A DNA stretch of 64,000 nucleotides from Furfurilactobacillus curtus (GCF_045862785.1 NZ_BQXO01000004.1:124001-188000), one strand, 5' to 3'. Counted from the stretch's first letter, positions 43,053 through 51,651 are shown. Translations and numbers: made by a program. The notes: a model not told the origin generated them from the sequence alone.

Positions 43053-43087
43053 TTTTTAGCTGAATATTTGCTTGCGCAGTCAGCCAT

Positions 43088-43771
43088 TCATTGGCTTAAA
43101 ATTTCCTTATTAACAATCTGCATTTTGTGATTAAACGTATAGTGAATTGGCTGGCCATTAGGAACTTCAACTTGGCTAATCGCCTCATCGCTAATCTGCT
43201 CTAAATACTTGATCAAGGCTCTTAACGTGCTGCCATGCGCGACCACTAGCTGATTATGACCATCTAACAGATTCGGTACAATTACATCAGTCCAATATGG
43301 CTGTAACCGCGCTAACGTCATCGCCAGACTTTCTCCTCGCGTTAATACCGTCGCTGGTAGCTTCGCATATCGACGGTCCTGTTCATGGTCCGGATGGGCT
43401 AATAAGGGGGGTACGACGCGAAAGCCTCGACGCCATTGCGCAACTTGCCGCTCTCCGTACACTTGGCGTGTCCAATCTTTATTTTGGCCGCGCAACGCAC
43501 CATAATGCCGCTCATTGAGACGCCAAGTCTTGTGTTCAGGCAACCACAGTTGGTTACATTCGTCCAAAACTAAATGGGTTGTTTCGATTGCCCGTTGTAG
43601 CAATGAAGTATGAACATCCGTAAAAGCAATCCCAGTTTGGGCGACAAGCTTTCCAGCTCGGTGTCCTTGCTCACGGCCACGTGGCGTTAGCGACACATCA
43701 GACCAACCTGTATAGATATTATCCCGATTAGCGGTACTTTCACCGTGGCGTAAGATAACTAACTCACTCAT
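43088..43771 (-). CDS. gpmA: 2,3-bisphosphoglycerate-dependent phosphoglycerate mutase
   Basis: The enzyme interconverts 3- and 2-phosphoglycerate in glycolysis. The 227-residue protein has the phosphohistidine motif LRHGESTANRDN (about residues 6-17), the TGWSDVSLTPRG segment, NERHYGALRGQNK (about residue 87) and the second histidine in VVAHGSTLRALIKYL. The sequence departs from the main lactobacillar GpmA at several positions, so it may be a second, specialised copy. An ATG one codon earlier (43774) is equally possible. Confidence 0.82.
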   Translation of the reverse strand: MSELVILRHGESTANRDNIYTGWSDVSLTPRGREQGHRAGKLVAQTGIAFTDVHTSLLQRAIETTHLVLDECNQLWLPEHKTWRLNERHYGALRGQNKDWTRQVYGERQVAQWRRGFRVVPPLLAHPDHEQDRRYAKLPATVLTRGESLAMTLARLQPYWTDVIVPNLLDGHNQLVVAHGSTLRALIKYLEQISDEAISQVEVPNGQPIHYTFNHKMQIVNKEILSQ

Positions 43772-43845
43772 CATCCTAATCTTCTCTCTATGTTAATGAT
43801 ACTCATGCAATTGTATCGTAACATGTGAAAAATTTGTTGCAAACA

Positions 43846-43878
43846 AAAAAGGCCGCATCCATATCGGAACGGCCTTTA
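43846..43878 (-). terminator. Terminator of the LysM/CHAP gene
   Basis: AAAGGCCG and CGGCCTTT form an 8-bp stem followed by a T-run on the minus strand, just after the stop codon at 43897. Confidence 0.85.
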
Positions 43879-43896
43879 AAAATTGATTGATTTGCT

Positions 43897-44994
43897 TTAG
43901 AAATGAATGTAACCAGCTGCTTCGCTAGCAGAAATTGTTCGAGCATGATATGACATTCCACTAAAGTTACCTTCGATGATGTTAACTGTGCCGTTACCGT
44001 TAACACTAGTAACGTAAGCCACATGCATGTAACTAAAGTAAGCAACTGAGCCAGCCACTGGGTTGTGATCAACAGCTACGCCACGGGCAGCGGCGTTAGC
44101 ACCCCAGGCATCCCCATTGCCAAGGTAAGTCCATTCAGAGGCTGGTACGCCAGAAGCTTGTAAGATACCGGCAACAAAGGCTGTACATTGACCTGCTGGA
44201 TAACCTTGTACACCGCTGAAGAAGCCAGCTTCACCGGCAGCAGCAGCGTTACCGTAAACAGCTGCTGGTGCACTTGGATTAGTCGTTGGTGTTGTTGGAG
44301 CTGCATTGCTAGTAGCAGGCGCAGCACTTGGCTGTGCTTGACTAGTTTGTGATGCAGGGGCCTGGCTAGTTTGTGAAACAGGAGCTTGGCTAGCTACTGA
44401 TGCAGGGGCCTGGCTAGTAGCTTCTGAAGAAGCAGGTGCTTGACTTGCTTGTGATACTGGTGCTTCACTCGCAACTGCACTGGCAGTGCCAGTAGTGTGA
44501 ATTGTCTGGCCAACTAACAAGAAGTTCTGATTACTAATGTTGCTGTAAGCGGCAAGATCAGCGATAGACACACCAGTCTTTGCACTGATAGCTGACAAAG
44601 TGTCACCCGCTTGAACTGTGTAGTCACCATTAGCATCCACCGTAGTGGTTGCTGCAGAAGCCTCACTGGCTGTCGATGTTGCAGCAGCATCAGAGGCAGG
44701 CGCAGTGGATGCAGGAGCATCACTGGCCGCAGTAGTAGTTTGGGTGGCAGCTTCATCATTGGCGTCAGGAATAACCAATGACTGACCAACATAAATTAAG
44801 TTGGCATTTGAAAGGTGGTTAGCCTTAACAATGGCATCTACCGTTGTGTGGTTCTTTTGAGCAAAGTTCCAAACCGTGTCACCTTTAATTGTTTTGATCG
44901 TTGATGCATTTGCAGCGGAAACTCCAGCGAGAACACTGGCAGCACCGGCAGTAGTTAATAAAGCAGTTTTAATTGATTTTTTCACGTTAGTCAC
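43897..44994 (-). CDS. Secreted LysM-CHAP peptidoglycan hydrolase
   Basis: The 365-residue protein is exported and cuts or remodels cell wall peptide bonds. Segments in order: signal peptide (1-30, with basic residues then a hydrophobic stretch ending in SAANA), LysM 1 (about 32-76), Thr/Ala linker, LysM 2 (about 125-167), a repeat-rich SQAPAS linker (about 172-245), and a C-terminal CHAP domain (about 255-365) with Cys270, His324 and a Glu/Asn pair near 340-342. The linker DNA at 44331-44480 is internally repeated. It is alone on its transcript. Confidence 0.92.
   Translation of the reverse strand: MTNVKKSIKTALLTTAGAASVLAGVSAANASTIKTIKGDTVWNFAQKNHTTVDAIVKANHLSNANLIYVGQSLVIPDANDEAATQTTTAASDAPASTAPASDAAATSTASEASAATTTVDANGDYTVQAGDTLSAISAKTGVSIADLAAYSNISNQNFLLVGQTIHTTGTASAVASEAPVSQASQAPASSEATSQAPASVASQAPVSQTSQAPASQTSQAQPSAAPATSNAAPTTPTTNPSAPAAVYGNAAAAGEAGFFSGVQGYPAGQCTAFVAGILQASGVPASEWTYLGNGDAWGANAAARGVAVDHNPVAGSVAYFSYMHVAYVTSVNGNGTVNIIEGNFSGMSYHARTISASEAAGYIHF
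44331..44480 (-). repeat. Degenerate tandem repeat coding the SQAPAS linker
   Basis: A unit of about 24-36 bases coding for SQAPAS/SQTSQAP is repeated some five times in the linker of the LysM-CHAP gene. Such a tract can change length between strains by slippage. Confidence 0.7.
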
Positions 44995-45451
44995 TCCTAG
45001 TCAATTCATCCCGTGTAACAGGTCGTATGTAACACTCACTGGTGAACATATTAAGCCATTCGTATGACAGGGCGATAGCAGCCATATAACACTTTGTTAC
45101 GAACGTTACAAAAACATTACTTTTCTTCCTAAAAATACTTAAGAATCCCTTTGTATCAAGGTTTCACAAAGCATAAAGCTCATAAAAAAGTTAAGGATTT
45201 CTCAACTTTTATTCATTGGATCGCACCACTTAAGAACGAAGGCTTGTTAATTTTGTCACTTATTTCTCAAGTTTTCCCCGTCTTAACGTTTAATACATCT
45301 TTTGTTTTAATGTAACACGCTGTTGTTAATCAGCAATCAATGCCCGATGGGACCGTTCTTTAGCATTTTTTCAGTCACCTATATCTGCAAATATCGGTTG
45401 CTCGCCCGTGTCTTACTCTTTGCCACCCAGCTATTGGTTCTTTATCACTCA
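44995..45451. other. Intergenic region upstream of the LysM-CHAP gene
   Basis: This 457-base gap should contain the promoter of the LysM-CHAP gene. I see several TGTAAC hexamers (near 45016, 45030 and, on either strand, around 45100) and an imperfect palindrome TTTGT-N10-ACAAA at 45093-45112. The spacing does not match the WalR box exactly. An AT-rich hairpin (45186-45192 with 45204-45210) with a minus-strand T-run may end the AEC gene transcript. Nothing codes. Confidence 0.45.
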
Positions 45452-46399
45452 CTACACAACATGTTGAATCACTAGCATCATCATGGGCACGAAAATTAAG
45501 GATAACAGAGTCGTTTCCGACACCATAATGGAGGCAAAATCTGCATCAGCGTGATATAGCTTGGCCACCACTGGGGCATTGGTCATCACTGGCATTCCTG
45601 CCTGTAAAATAAACACCTGTTTCATTAATAATGGAATATTGGCGGGGATGACCAATGCGAGCATTAACAATGGCGCAAAGATAAACCGACCCGCTAAAAC
45701 ACCCAAACTGCTTCGATTAAGCCGCATATTACGTAGCCCAGCATCAAAAACAGAAACACCGATAAATAACATGGACAAAGGAATTGTCAATCCACCCAAG
45801 TAGTTGAACGTTTGGTTGAGAAAATGTGGCAAGCGAATGTCCGCTAACACCAAAGCAACCCCAATTAAGAACCCAATTAGCGGTGCGGAAAAGATTTTTT
45901 TAAGCACCCCACTGACTGTTAAATGTCCATGCAACGCTCCGTCACGTTGAATAAACATCACGCCCAGCGTCCAAAAGATAGTGGTATTGGCCATGTAATA
46001 GACTAAAACATACGGCAAACTAGCACGGCCAAAAATCGCTAAATTGATGGGCAAACCGACAAAAACTGTATTTGAATTAAAGAACATTGATGTAAACAGG
46101 CCTCGACGACTTTCATCAATTTTTAAGACAAACACCAGTGCCCAGGCTAACCCCATTAGAATGAGCATTGATAGAACCGGAAATCGTAAGGCTGGTAAAA
46201 ATTGGTCAAGCTGCCGCCGAGAAAAATCCTTCGTAATCGAAACAATCATGTACGGTGGTAACGCAACTTGGGTCACCAATTTGGCTAACAATTGTTTGGC
46301 AGATTCATCAAACCAGCCTCGCCACGCTAAAACGTAGCCTACCGCGACCATCAAGACGATCATGAACACACCTTGCGCGCTTTCAAAAAATATCGTCAT
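45452..46399 (-). CDS. AEC-family transporter (auxin efflux carrier / malate permease type)
   Basis: The 315-residue membrane protein has about ten hydrophobic segments in two halves, with the family start (FMIVLMVAVGYVLAWRGWFDESAKQLLAKLVTQVALPPYMI, about residues 12-53). In lactic acid bacteria such carriers move malate, citrate or other organic acids, but no substrate or partner gene is adjacent here. It is monocistronic. Confidence 0.85.
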   Translation of the reverse strand: MTIFFESAQGVFMIVLMVAVGYVLAWRGWFDESAKQLLAKLVTQVALPPYMIVSITKDFSRRQLDQFLPALRFPVLSMLILMGLAWALVFVLKIDESRRGLFTSMFFNSNTVFVGLPINLAIFGRASLPYVLVYYMANTTIFWTLGVMFIQRDGALHGHLTVSGVLKKIFSAPLIGFLIGVALVLADIRLPHFLNQTFNYLGGLTIPLSMLFIGVSVFDAGLRNMRLNRSSLGVLAGRFIFAPLLMLALVIPANIPLLMKQVFILQAGMPVMTNAPVVAKLYHADADFASIMVSETTLLSLIFVPMMMLVIQHVV

Positions 46400-46477
46400 T
46401 TTCTCATCTTCTATCTATTTGAGTTCTCGCTCAGTATAACACGCGCATTAACTGTAAAATTCTCAACTAAAATATCA

Positions 46478-46516
46478 AAAAGGCAACACCACCATGTTTG
46501 GTGAAATTGCCTTTTG
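46478..46516 (-). terminator. Terminator of the mannose-class PTS operon
   Basis: AAAAGGCAA and TTGCCTTTTT arms with an inner CACCA/TGGTG helix and a minus-strand T-run, directly after the DUF956 gene. Confidence 0.88.
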
Positions 46517-46547
46517 AATCAAACTTAAACAACATTCAATTTTTTAA

Positions 46548-46943
46548 TTACTTTAACCGTTTTGGCTCAGAATTTCGATGAAACAACCGTTTTAAATTGC
46601 GTCGCATCACTTGGAAAAAGGTCAGTGACCGTACAAGATGTTCTGCCGGGACATGCTCGCGAATTGCTCTTAAAACAACTTTGGGTTTTCTAGACGAAAA
46701 TTTATAAGTGCCATTCTTCTTAGTCCGTAAAGCGTACCGGGGAATCCACCGTCCGCCAAACATCACCGAAGCGATGACGACATCTACTTCATCCCAAGGG
46801 ATTTGAATGAATTTACTCGTATCCCGATCATTATAAAATTCAAACGCTTTATCACCGATCATGATTTGACCATAGTCACCAACTCCAAGGTAGGACGTCC
46901 CGGGTGTCGTCAATTCAACTTTTGCATTTAAGGATTCTACCAT
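46548..46943 (-). CDS. manO: DUF956-family protein of the mannose PTS operon (ManO)
   Basis: The 131-residue cytosolic protein belongs to DUF956, almost always encoded at the end of mannose-class PTS operons in lactic acid bacteria. It shows the family features GTSYLGVGDYGQIMIGDKAFEFYN (about residues 15-38) and IPWDEVDVVIASVMFGGRWIPRYALRT. A regulatory role in the operon has been proposed for such proteins; I cannot confirm this from sequence. It lies 141 bases after the EIID gene. Confidence 0.85.
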   Translation of the reverse strand: MVESLNAKVELTTPGTSYLGVGDYGQIMIGDKAFEFYNDRDTSKFIQIPWDEVDVVIASVMFGGRWIPRYALRTKKNGTYKFSSRKPKVVLRAIREHVPAEHLVRSLTFFQVMRRNLKRLFHRNSEPKRLK

Positions 46944-47084
46944 GTTACTCTCCTCATTCGATTAGAACTATGGTCATCAAACCATATTCTGTACCGTAAA
47001 TCAATAGCGGCCGATTCTCACATTCCGTAAGATCCGACCGCTATCTGAAACTAATTCGTACAACAGCGACTGTTCAACTTAAAA

Positions 47085-48005
47085 TTAGAACAATCCGATC
47101 ACGTGTCCACCAACCCCGACAACGAAAATGCCTAAGATGATGACAATTGGTGAAACTTTCTTCTTCAATAACCACATGCACAAGAAAGTTAACAGTAAAG
47201 CCGCTAAGCCTGGAATCAATTGATCTAAGTTATCTTGTAAAGTCGTCACTTTAATGTTTGAAAGTGACAGCCCCTTCCCCAAATTATACTGGGTCAGCGC
47301 TTCTTGAATTCCTTTAGGACCTTTAGGCAACTTGTCCCATTCGATGTAAGCTCCTTTTTGTTGCTTAATCTTGGAGACCACCGGAACAAACTTAATGTTA
47401 ACCCACCGTTCGATCAAGGCACCAATGACAAACATCCCCATCATTGAAGCCCCACGCGTAACTGATTGTAACAAACCACCAGATAAGTCTTCGGTGATTC
47501 GCGAACCAGCCCGGTAACCAAATTCTTGGGTGTACCACATAAAGCCCCAACGAATTAAGTTCCAGACGACAAAGAATAAGATTGGACCAAGAATGTTACC
47601 GCCTAATGCTAATGAAGCACCAAGCGCCCCAACAATTGGGCGAACCGTGTACCAGAAGACTGGGTCACCAACCCCGGCTAATGGTCCCATCATCCCAACT
47701 TTAACCCCTTGGATCGCAACATCATCCACTTCGGCACCGTTAGCCCGTTCTTCTTCCAAAGCTAATGTCACCCCGATAATCGGTGAAGCTAAGTATGGGT
47801 GAGTGTTAAAGAATTCCAAGTGTCGCTTGTAGGCAGCAATGCGGTCCTCTTTATTTTTGTACAATTTGTTCAATGCTGGAATTAATGAATAACACCAGCC
47901 ACCATTTTGCATCCGTTCATAGTTCCACGACCCTTGAATAAAGGTGGAACGCCAAGCAACGTGCAGCCGGTCTCGTTTAGTTAGCGTAATTTTGTTATCA
48001 GCCAT
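47085..48005 (-). CDS. manN: PTS mannose-class EIID component
   Basis: Together with EIIC it forms the membrane channel for mannose, glucose and related sugars. The 306-residue protein has the soluble N-terminal part with DRLHVAWRSTFIQGSWNYERMQNGGWCYSLIPAL (about residues 12-45) and the conserved GPLAGVGDPVFWYTVRPI segment. It ends with hydrophobic segments that close with the IIGLF-type C-terminus. It follows the EIIC gene by 21 bases. Confidence 0.95.
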   Translation of the reverse strand: MADNKITLTKRDRLHVAWRSTFIQGSWNYERMQNGGWCYSLIPALNKLYKNKEDRIAAYKRHLEFFNTHPYLASPIIGVTLALEEERANGAEVDDVAIQGVKVGMMGPLAGVGDPVFWYTVRPIVGALGASLALGGNILGPILFFVVWNLIRWGFMWYTQEFGYRAGSRITEDLSGGLLQSVTRGASMMGMFVIGALIERWVNIKFVPVVSKIKQQKGAYIEWDKLPKGPKGIQEALTQYNLGKGLSLSNIKVTTLQDNLDQLIPGLAALLLTFLCMWLLKKKVSPIVIILGIFVVGVGGHVIGLF

Positions 48006-48026
48006 GTTCGTTTTCCTCCCTTAATC

Positions 48027-48830
48027 TTAATAATCGTCGAGGATATCGCCGAGTGGATCGCCAGTATTATTACTACCGCCACCCCCGTTATCGGAGTGAC
48101 CACTGTCCAACTTCAAGTACATCAATGCTAATGAGAGACCTAATGTCCCGATCGCGATTAAAGTTAAGTCAGAAAGTGCAGCAATGACAAACCCAATGGC
48201 GAAGAATGGCCAAACTTCACTGGAAGCCATCATGTTGATGACCATGGCGTAACCAACGGCAACCACCATACCACCACCAATGGCCATCCCATCTGATAAC
48301 CAAGCAGGCATTGCTTCTAGCATACTACGCACTTGACTAGCTGGAATAACTAGCAGTAAGGCAGCTGGAATTGCAATCCGCAATCCTTGTAGACAGATAC
48401 AGACAATTTGCCAGAAATTGATCGATCGATAATTACCCTTTTCAGCAGCCGCATCCATCAAGTGAACAATTGCCACTGTAATCGTCCGAACAATCATCGT
48501 TAAGAATAAACCAGCAACGGCCAACGGAATTGCAATCGCAATCGCAGAACCGACACCTTTAGTACCTTGACCACCTTGAACCAAAATAATAGCAGATGCA
48601 ACGGATGCTAAGGCAGCATCAGGAGCGACAGCCGCACCAATGTTGGCCCAGCCAAGCGCGATCATTTGTAATGAACCACCTAAAATTAACCCAGCAGCCA
48701 AGTGACCCGTAACTAACCCGATTAGCGTACAGGCAATGACAGGCTGATGGAATTCAAATTCATCCAAGATCCCTTCCATGCCGGCAAGGAATGCAACGAA
48801 AACAACTAAAATCATCGAAATAGCAGACAT
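48027..48830 (-). CDS. manM: PTS mannose-class EIIC component
   Basis: The 267-residue membrane protein has the family block GHLAAGLILGGSLQMIALGWANIGAAVAPDAALASVASAI (about residues 42-81). It forms the sugar translocation pathway with EIID and in other bacteria serves as receptor for class IIa bacteriocins. The hydrophilic C-terminus is Gly/Asn/Asp-rich. It follows the EIIAB gene by 30 bases. Confidence 0.95.
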   Translation of the reverse strand: MSAISMILVVFVAFLAGMEGILDEFEFHQPVIACTLIGLVTGHLAAGLILGGSLQMIALGWANIGAAVAPDAALASVASAIILVQGGQGTKGVGSAIAIAIPLAVAGLFLTMIVRTITVAIVHLMDAAAEKGNYRSINFWQIVCICLQGLRIAIPAALLLVIPASQVRSMLEAMPAWLSDGMAIGGGMVVAVGYAMVINMMASSEVWPFFAIGFVIAALSDLTLIAIGTLGLSLALMYLKLDSGHSDNGGGGSNNTGDPLGDILDDY

Positions 48831-48860
48831 CTGAGAATCCTCCTTTTCTATGTGAACGCT

Positions 48861-49850
48861 TTATGCGTTATTTCCGAGGGCTTTGCGTGCCTTTTCGACG
48901 ATTTCATCCATATTAGAGGAAGAATCATCTGGCACTTTACGAACGTCAAACTTCACACCGTCCGCCTTAAGCTTGTCAAAGGTTTCGATATCTTCCTTCC
49001 CCAATGACAGAACATTAGAAACAGCAACTTTACCAGCTGAGTGAGCCATTGAACCAATGTTTAGCGTCTTGATGTCAGCGCCACCTTCAATTGCTCGTAA
49101 AGCATCCTCTGGTGTTTCAAATAAAACCAAGGCTTTGGTTGCTCCGAAACGAGGATCCTTAGTGATTTCAATAAACTTGTCGATTGGAATCACATTTGCT
49201 TTCACACCAGGCGGTGTCGCCTCAACGATCATATTCTTTCGTAATGCATCTTTTGCCACATTATCAGAAGCAACAATGATCCGATCGGGGTTAACGGAAC
49301 GCGTCCATGCAGTGGCAACTTGCCCGTGCAATAGACGGGAGTCAACCCGCGCCAATACGAACTTAATATGTCCATCGCCTAAGACTGTTCCTGGAGCGAT
49401 GGCAGCTTTTGGTTGATTGTCATCAGTTGAAGCAGCAGGTGCTGCTGGTACCAATGACTCAGGCTTGGCCTTGACCCCATCCTTAGCCGTTTCGATGATG
49501 TGTGCCGCAATTTCTTGCGCCGAATCCATCGTCATTCGAGAACCATAAGCCTCAATCACCATCGGCAAATTCATCCCGGTGACAATTGCCCAAGTATCTT
49601 TATGTTCCTCAAAGAGGTTGCTGGCCTGATTAAATGGTGTTCCACCCCAAAGATCGATTAACAATAGCACCTGACTTGGATCGTCAAAACTGGCTACTGC
49701 TTTTTCAAATTTGGCATGAACATCATCTGGGCCTTCGCTTGGCAGTAAGGTGACTGTTTGAACATTGTCCTGCTTGCCGAAAATCATTTCACCAGATTGG
49801 TAAATGCCTTCAGCAAAGCCACCATGACTGGCTAAGATAATACCTACCAT
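48861..49850 (-). CDS. manL: PTS mannose-class EIIAB component
   Basis: This soluble fusion carries phosphate from HPr to the sugar. The 329-residue protein has the EIIA domain with phospho-His9 (IILASHGGFAEG), an Ala/Pro-rich linker (about residues 128-155), and the EIIB domain with phospho-His175 (RVDSRLLHGQVATAW). It lies 53 bases after a separate EIIB gene, so the operon has two EIIA and two EIIB domains. Confidence 0.95.
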   Translation of the reverse strand: MVGIILASHGGFAEGIYQSGEMIFGKQDNVQTVTLLPSEGPDDVHAKFEKAVASFDDPSQVLLLIDLWGGTPFNQASNLFEEHKDTWAIVTGMNLPMVIEAYGSRMTMDSAQEIAAHIIETAKDGVKAKPESLVPAAPAASTDDNQPKAAIAPGTVLGDGHIKFVLARVDSRLLHGQVATAWTRSVNPDRIIVASDNVAKDALRKNMIVEATPPGVKANVIPIDKFIEITKDPRFGATKALVLFETPEDALRAIEGGADIKTLNIGSMAHSAGKVAVSNVLSLGKEDIETFDKLKADGVKFDVRKVPDDSSSNMDEIVEKARKALGNNA

Positions 49851-49903
49851 GAGTGTCCCTCCTAAAAATATAATTTGATACCATTAGTTAGTGTGATGAT
49901 GTA

Positions 49904-50398
49904 TTAGAAGCCATGTTGTTCGAGGAGAGCCATTAAATCCTGTGCGTGGTCTCCGGGCACTTTACGAACTTCCAAAGTAATCCCATCATCATGCAGTTGG
50001 TGGAAAGTCTGTGCATCATTCTTACCCACTGCAATTGCATCAGTGATCATTGTTTTGCCATCTGTAAAGCTCAGGCTACCAATGTTAACTGATGCCAATT
50101 TGACACCGCTATTTACCGCTCGCAACACGTCTTGTGGTGTTTCAAACAGTAGAAAGGCATGCACGTCATCGAATCGCTCATCAGAATAAATCTCAGCGAG
50201 TTTATCGACAGTAATCACATTGACTTTTACCCCTGGCGGTGCCGCCTGAGTAATCAATGTCTTCCGTAAATTATCGTGCGCCACGCCATCAGAAACGACC
50301 ATAATCCGATTTGGAGCGATGGCTTTTGTCCAAACAGTGGCCACTTGACCATGCAGCAAACGTGAGTCAATGCGTGCTAAGCGGATTTCCATCGTCAT
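49904..50398 (-). CDS. PTS mannose-class EIIB component, stand-alone
   Basis: The 164-residue protein is a complete EIIB with the phospho-histidine in RIDSRLLHGQVATVW (His16). It resembles the EIIB half of the downstream EIIAB, so it probably arose by duplication. Its ATG is at the stop codon of the preceding EIIA gene, so translation is likely coupled. It may phosphorylate the same channel or act as a regulatory partner. Confidence 0.9.
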   Translation of the reverse strand: MTMEIRLARIDSRLLHGQVATVWTKAIAPNRIMVVSDGVAHDNLRKTLITQAAPPGVKVNVITVDKLAEIYSDERFDDVHAFLLFETPQDVLRAVNSGVKLASVNIGSLSFTDGKTMITDAIAVGKNDAQTFHQLHDDGITLEVRKVPGDHAQDLMALLEQHGF

Positions 50399-50812
50399 TT
50401 ATTCAGCCCCCTGCTCTAACGAATGTTGATCTAGGTGCTTCACACCAGCCTTAGCAATCTCCTCTAAATGTGGAATAACCGTTTCAAGGGGCTGGTTGCG
50501 AACTGTGTAAGCCTCAATTAACATCGCCAAATTCAGACCTGTAATTAGGGCCATTCGTTCCGGCTGTTTGGTAACTAGCCGACTAGTGATGTTAAACGGA
50601 GAGCCACCCCACAAATCTACAAGAAACAAAATTTCATCGTCCGCATCGAAACCATCTACGACAGTTTCGAACTTACGCTGTAACTCATCGGGCCCCTCAT
50701 CAGGTGAAAATGAAACCGCCGCGACTTTTTCTTGCTTACCGAAAATCATATCAGCGGATTCCTTAATTCCCTCAGCGAAGCCGCCATGGCTGGCTAGCAC
50801 GATAGCGAGCAT
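50399..50812 (-). CDS. PTS mannose-class EIIA component, stand-alone
   Basis: The 137-residue protein has phospho-His9 in AIVLASHGGFAEG and the conserved LVDLWGGSPFN segment (about residues 66-76). It is the first gene of the operon EIIA-EIIB-EIIAB-EIIC-EIID-DUF956. AAAGGAGG lies 5 bases before the ATG. The promoter upstream looks like a sigma-54 type. Confidence 0.9.
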   Translation of the reverse strand: MLAIVLASHGGFAEGIKESADMIFGKQEKVAAVSFSPDEGPDELQRKFETVVDGFDADDEILFLVDLWGGSPFNITSRLVTKQPERMALITGLNLAMLIEAYTVRNQPLETVIPHLEEIAKAGVKHLDQHSLEQGAE

Positions 50813-50900
50813 TGCATCAACCTCCTTTCGCTTGGTCGTTATTCAAAAGTCGTTCATTAATTGCTGACTTATTGACGACTCGGGGATAAGTGTATCATAG

Positions 50901-50917
50901 CGCAAGTTAACTGCCAA
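50901..50917 (-). promoter_or_regulatory. Sigma-54 (RpoN)-type promoter of the PTS operon
   Basis: The minus strand reads TTGGCAGTTAACTTGCG, which fits TGGCAC-N5-TTGC with the GG and GC pairs exactly 10 bases apart. It lies 89 bases before the EIIA start. Mannose PTS operons of several lactobacilli and Listeria are transcribed by sigma-54 with the activator ManR; neither rpoN nor manR is in this window. An overlapping TATGAT box could also give sigma-A transcription. Confidence 0.75.
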
Positions 50918-51034
50918 AAAAAGCGCTTCCAGAAAATAATGAAAAATTTTTTGATACTTTAAAAAATGGCCGGATTATAATTGGCAATTAACTCTTCAGC
51001 ACGTGATTAGCATAGCCTAGTGAAGCGCTTACAT
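50918..51034 (-). promoter_or_regulatory. Two cre-like half-perfect sites upstream of the PTS promoter
   Basis: TGGAAGCGC (near 50924-50932) and TGTAAGCGCTTCA (near 51020-51034) on the minus strand keep the conserved TGNAAGCG half of the cre consensus but lack the closing CA at the right distance. Their position just upstream of the -24 element fits carbon catabolite control. The rest of the 507-base gap 50813-51319 holds nothing else clear besides the rpsN promoter region. Confidence 0.35.
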
Positions 51035-51260
51035 CAAGTAAAAAATCGTTGAGCCACTGTGCTTTCGTTTAAAATGGACTAGACAGGTTGATAGAAAGGC
51101 ATTTTTATGTCATAAAAATTGATCAACTTTTTTGTCTCAATACTCATTCAGAGAAAATCTTTTTCTTAACTTTACTGAAATCCTAGGCGAGCCAAGTCAG
51201 CAACTTACAAAACATGGTGAATTTTGGGCCAGTTCTCTTTCTTTTTGTAAGTTGATTTGG

Positions 51261-51282
51261 TATACTAAATGGTAACTATTAC
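51261..51282 (+). promoter_or_regulatory. rpsN promoter with Zur-like palindrome
   Basis: An extended -10 (TGGTATACT, -10 hexamer at 51261-51266) is followed by GTAACTATTAC (51272-51282), an 11-base palindrome matching the core GTAATNATTAC of Gram-positive Zur boxes at all but one fixed position. A zinc-dependent repressor there would switch on the zinc-free S14 when zinc is scarce. Confidence 0.6.
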
Positions 51283-51319
51283 TCTTTGCAACAAAAACTA
51301 TCATAAAGGAGTCGTGTAA

Positions 51320-51589
51320 ATGGCTAAAAAATCCAAGATCATTAAAGAACAACGTATTGAAGCAACCGTGGCAAAATATGCAGAAAAGCGGGCGACTTTA
51401 AAAGCAGCAAAAGATTATGCTGGATTAGCAGCACTGCCTAAAAATGCCTCACCTGTTAGAATTCACCGACGTGACCAAATCGACGGTCGGCCACATGCCT
51501 ACTTACGTCGCTTTGGGCTCTCACGTCTTAATTTCCGTCAGCTTGCCTTACAAGGCAAAATTCCTGGTGTTCGCAAAGCAAGTTGGTAA
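51320..51589 (+). CDS. rpsN: 30S ribosomal protein S14, zinc-independent form
   Basis: S14 is a small-subunit head protein. This 89-residue version has no cysteine and therefore lacks the CxxC-CxxC zinc ribbon of the short form usually encoded in the spc operon. It keeps the C-terminal RPHAYLRRFGLSRLNFRQLALQGKIPGVRKASW pattern. Such copies replace the zinc form during zinc shortage in Bacillus and are under Zur control. A Zur-like site lies in its promoter. AAAGGAG lies 10 bases before the ATG. Confidence 0.95.
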   Translation: MAKKSKIIKEQRIEATVAKYAEKRATLKAAKDYAGLAALPKNASPVRIHRRDQIDGRPHAYLRRFGLSRLNFRQLALQGKIPGVRKASW

Positions 51590-51651
51590 GGTCACTTTAT
51601 ACGTAATGAACACCACCAACTCAAATTGTCCGTCAACGCTAATTAACAACC

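Noticed and set aside
44331..44480. Repeats considered as a CRISPR array
   Set aside because: Repeats are in frame, code for SQAPAS and have no unique spacers.
45000..45130. WalR (TGTWAH-N5-TGTWAH) box before the LysM-CHAP gene
   Set aside because: TGTAAC hexamers are present but spaced by 8 bases, or in opposite orientation, so the consensus is not met.
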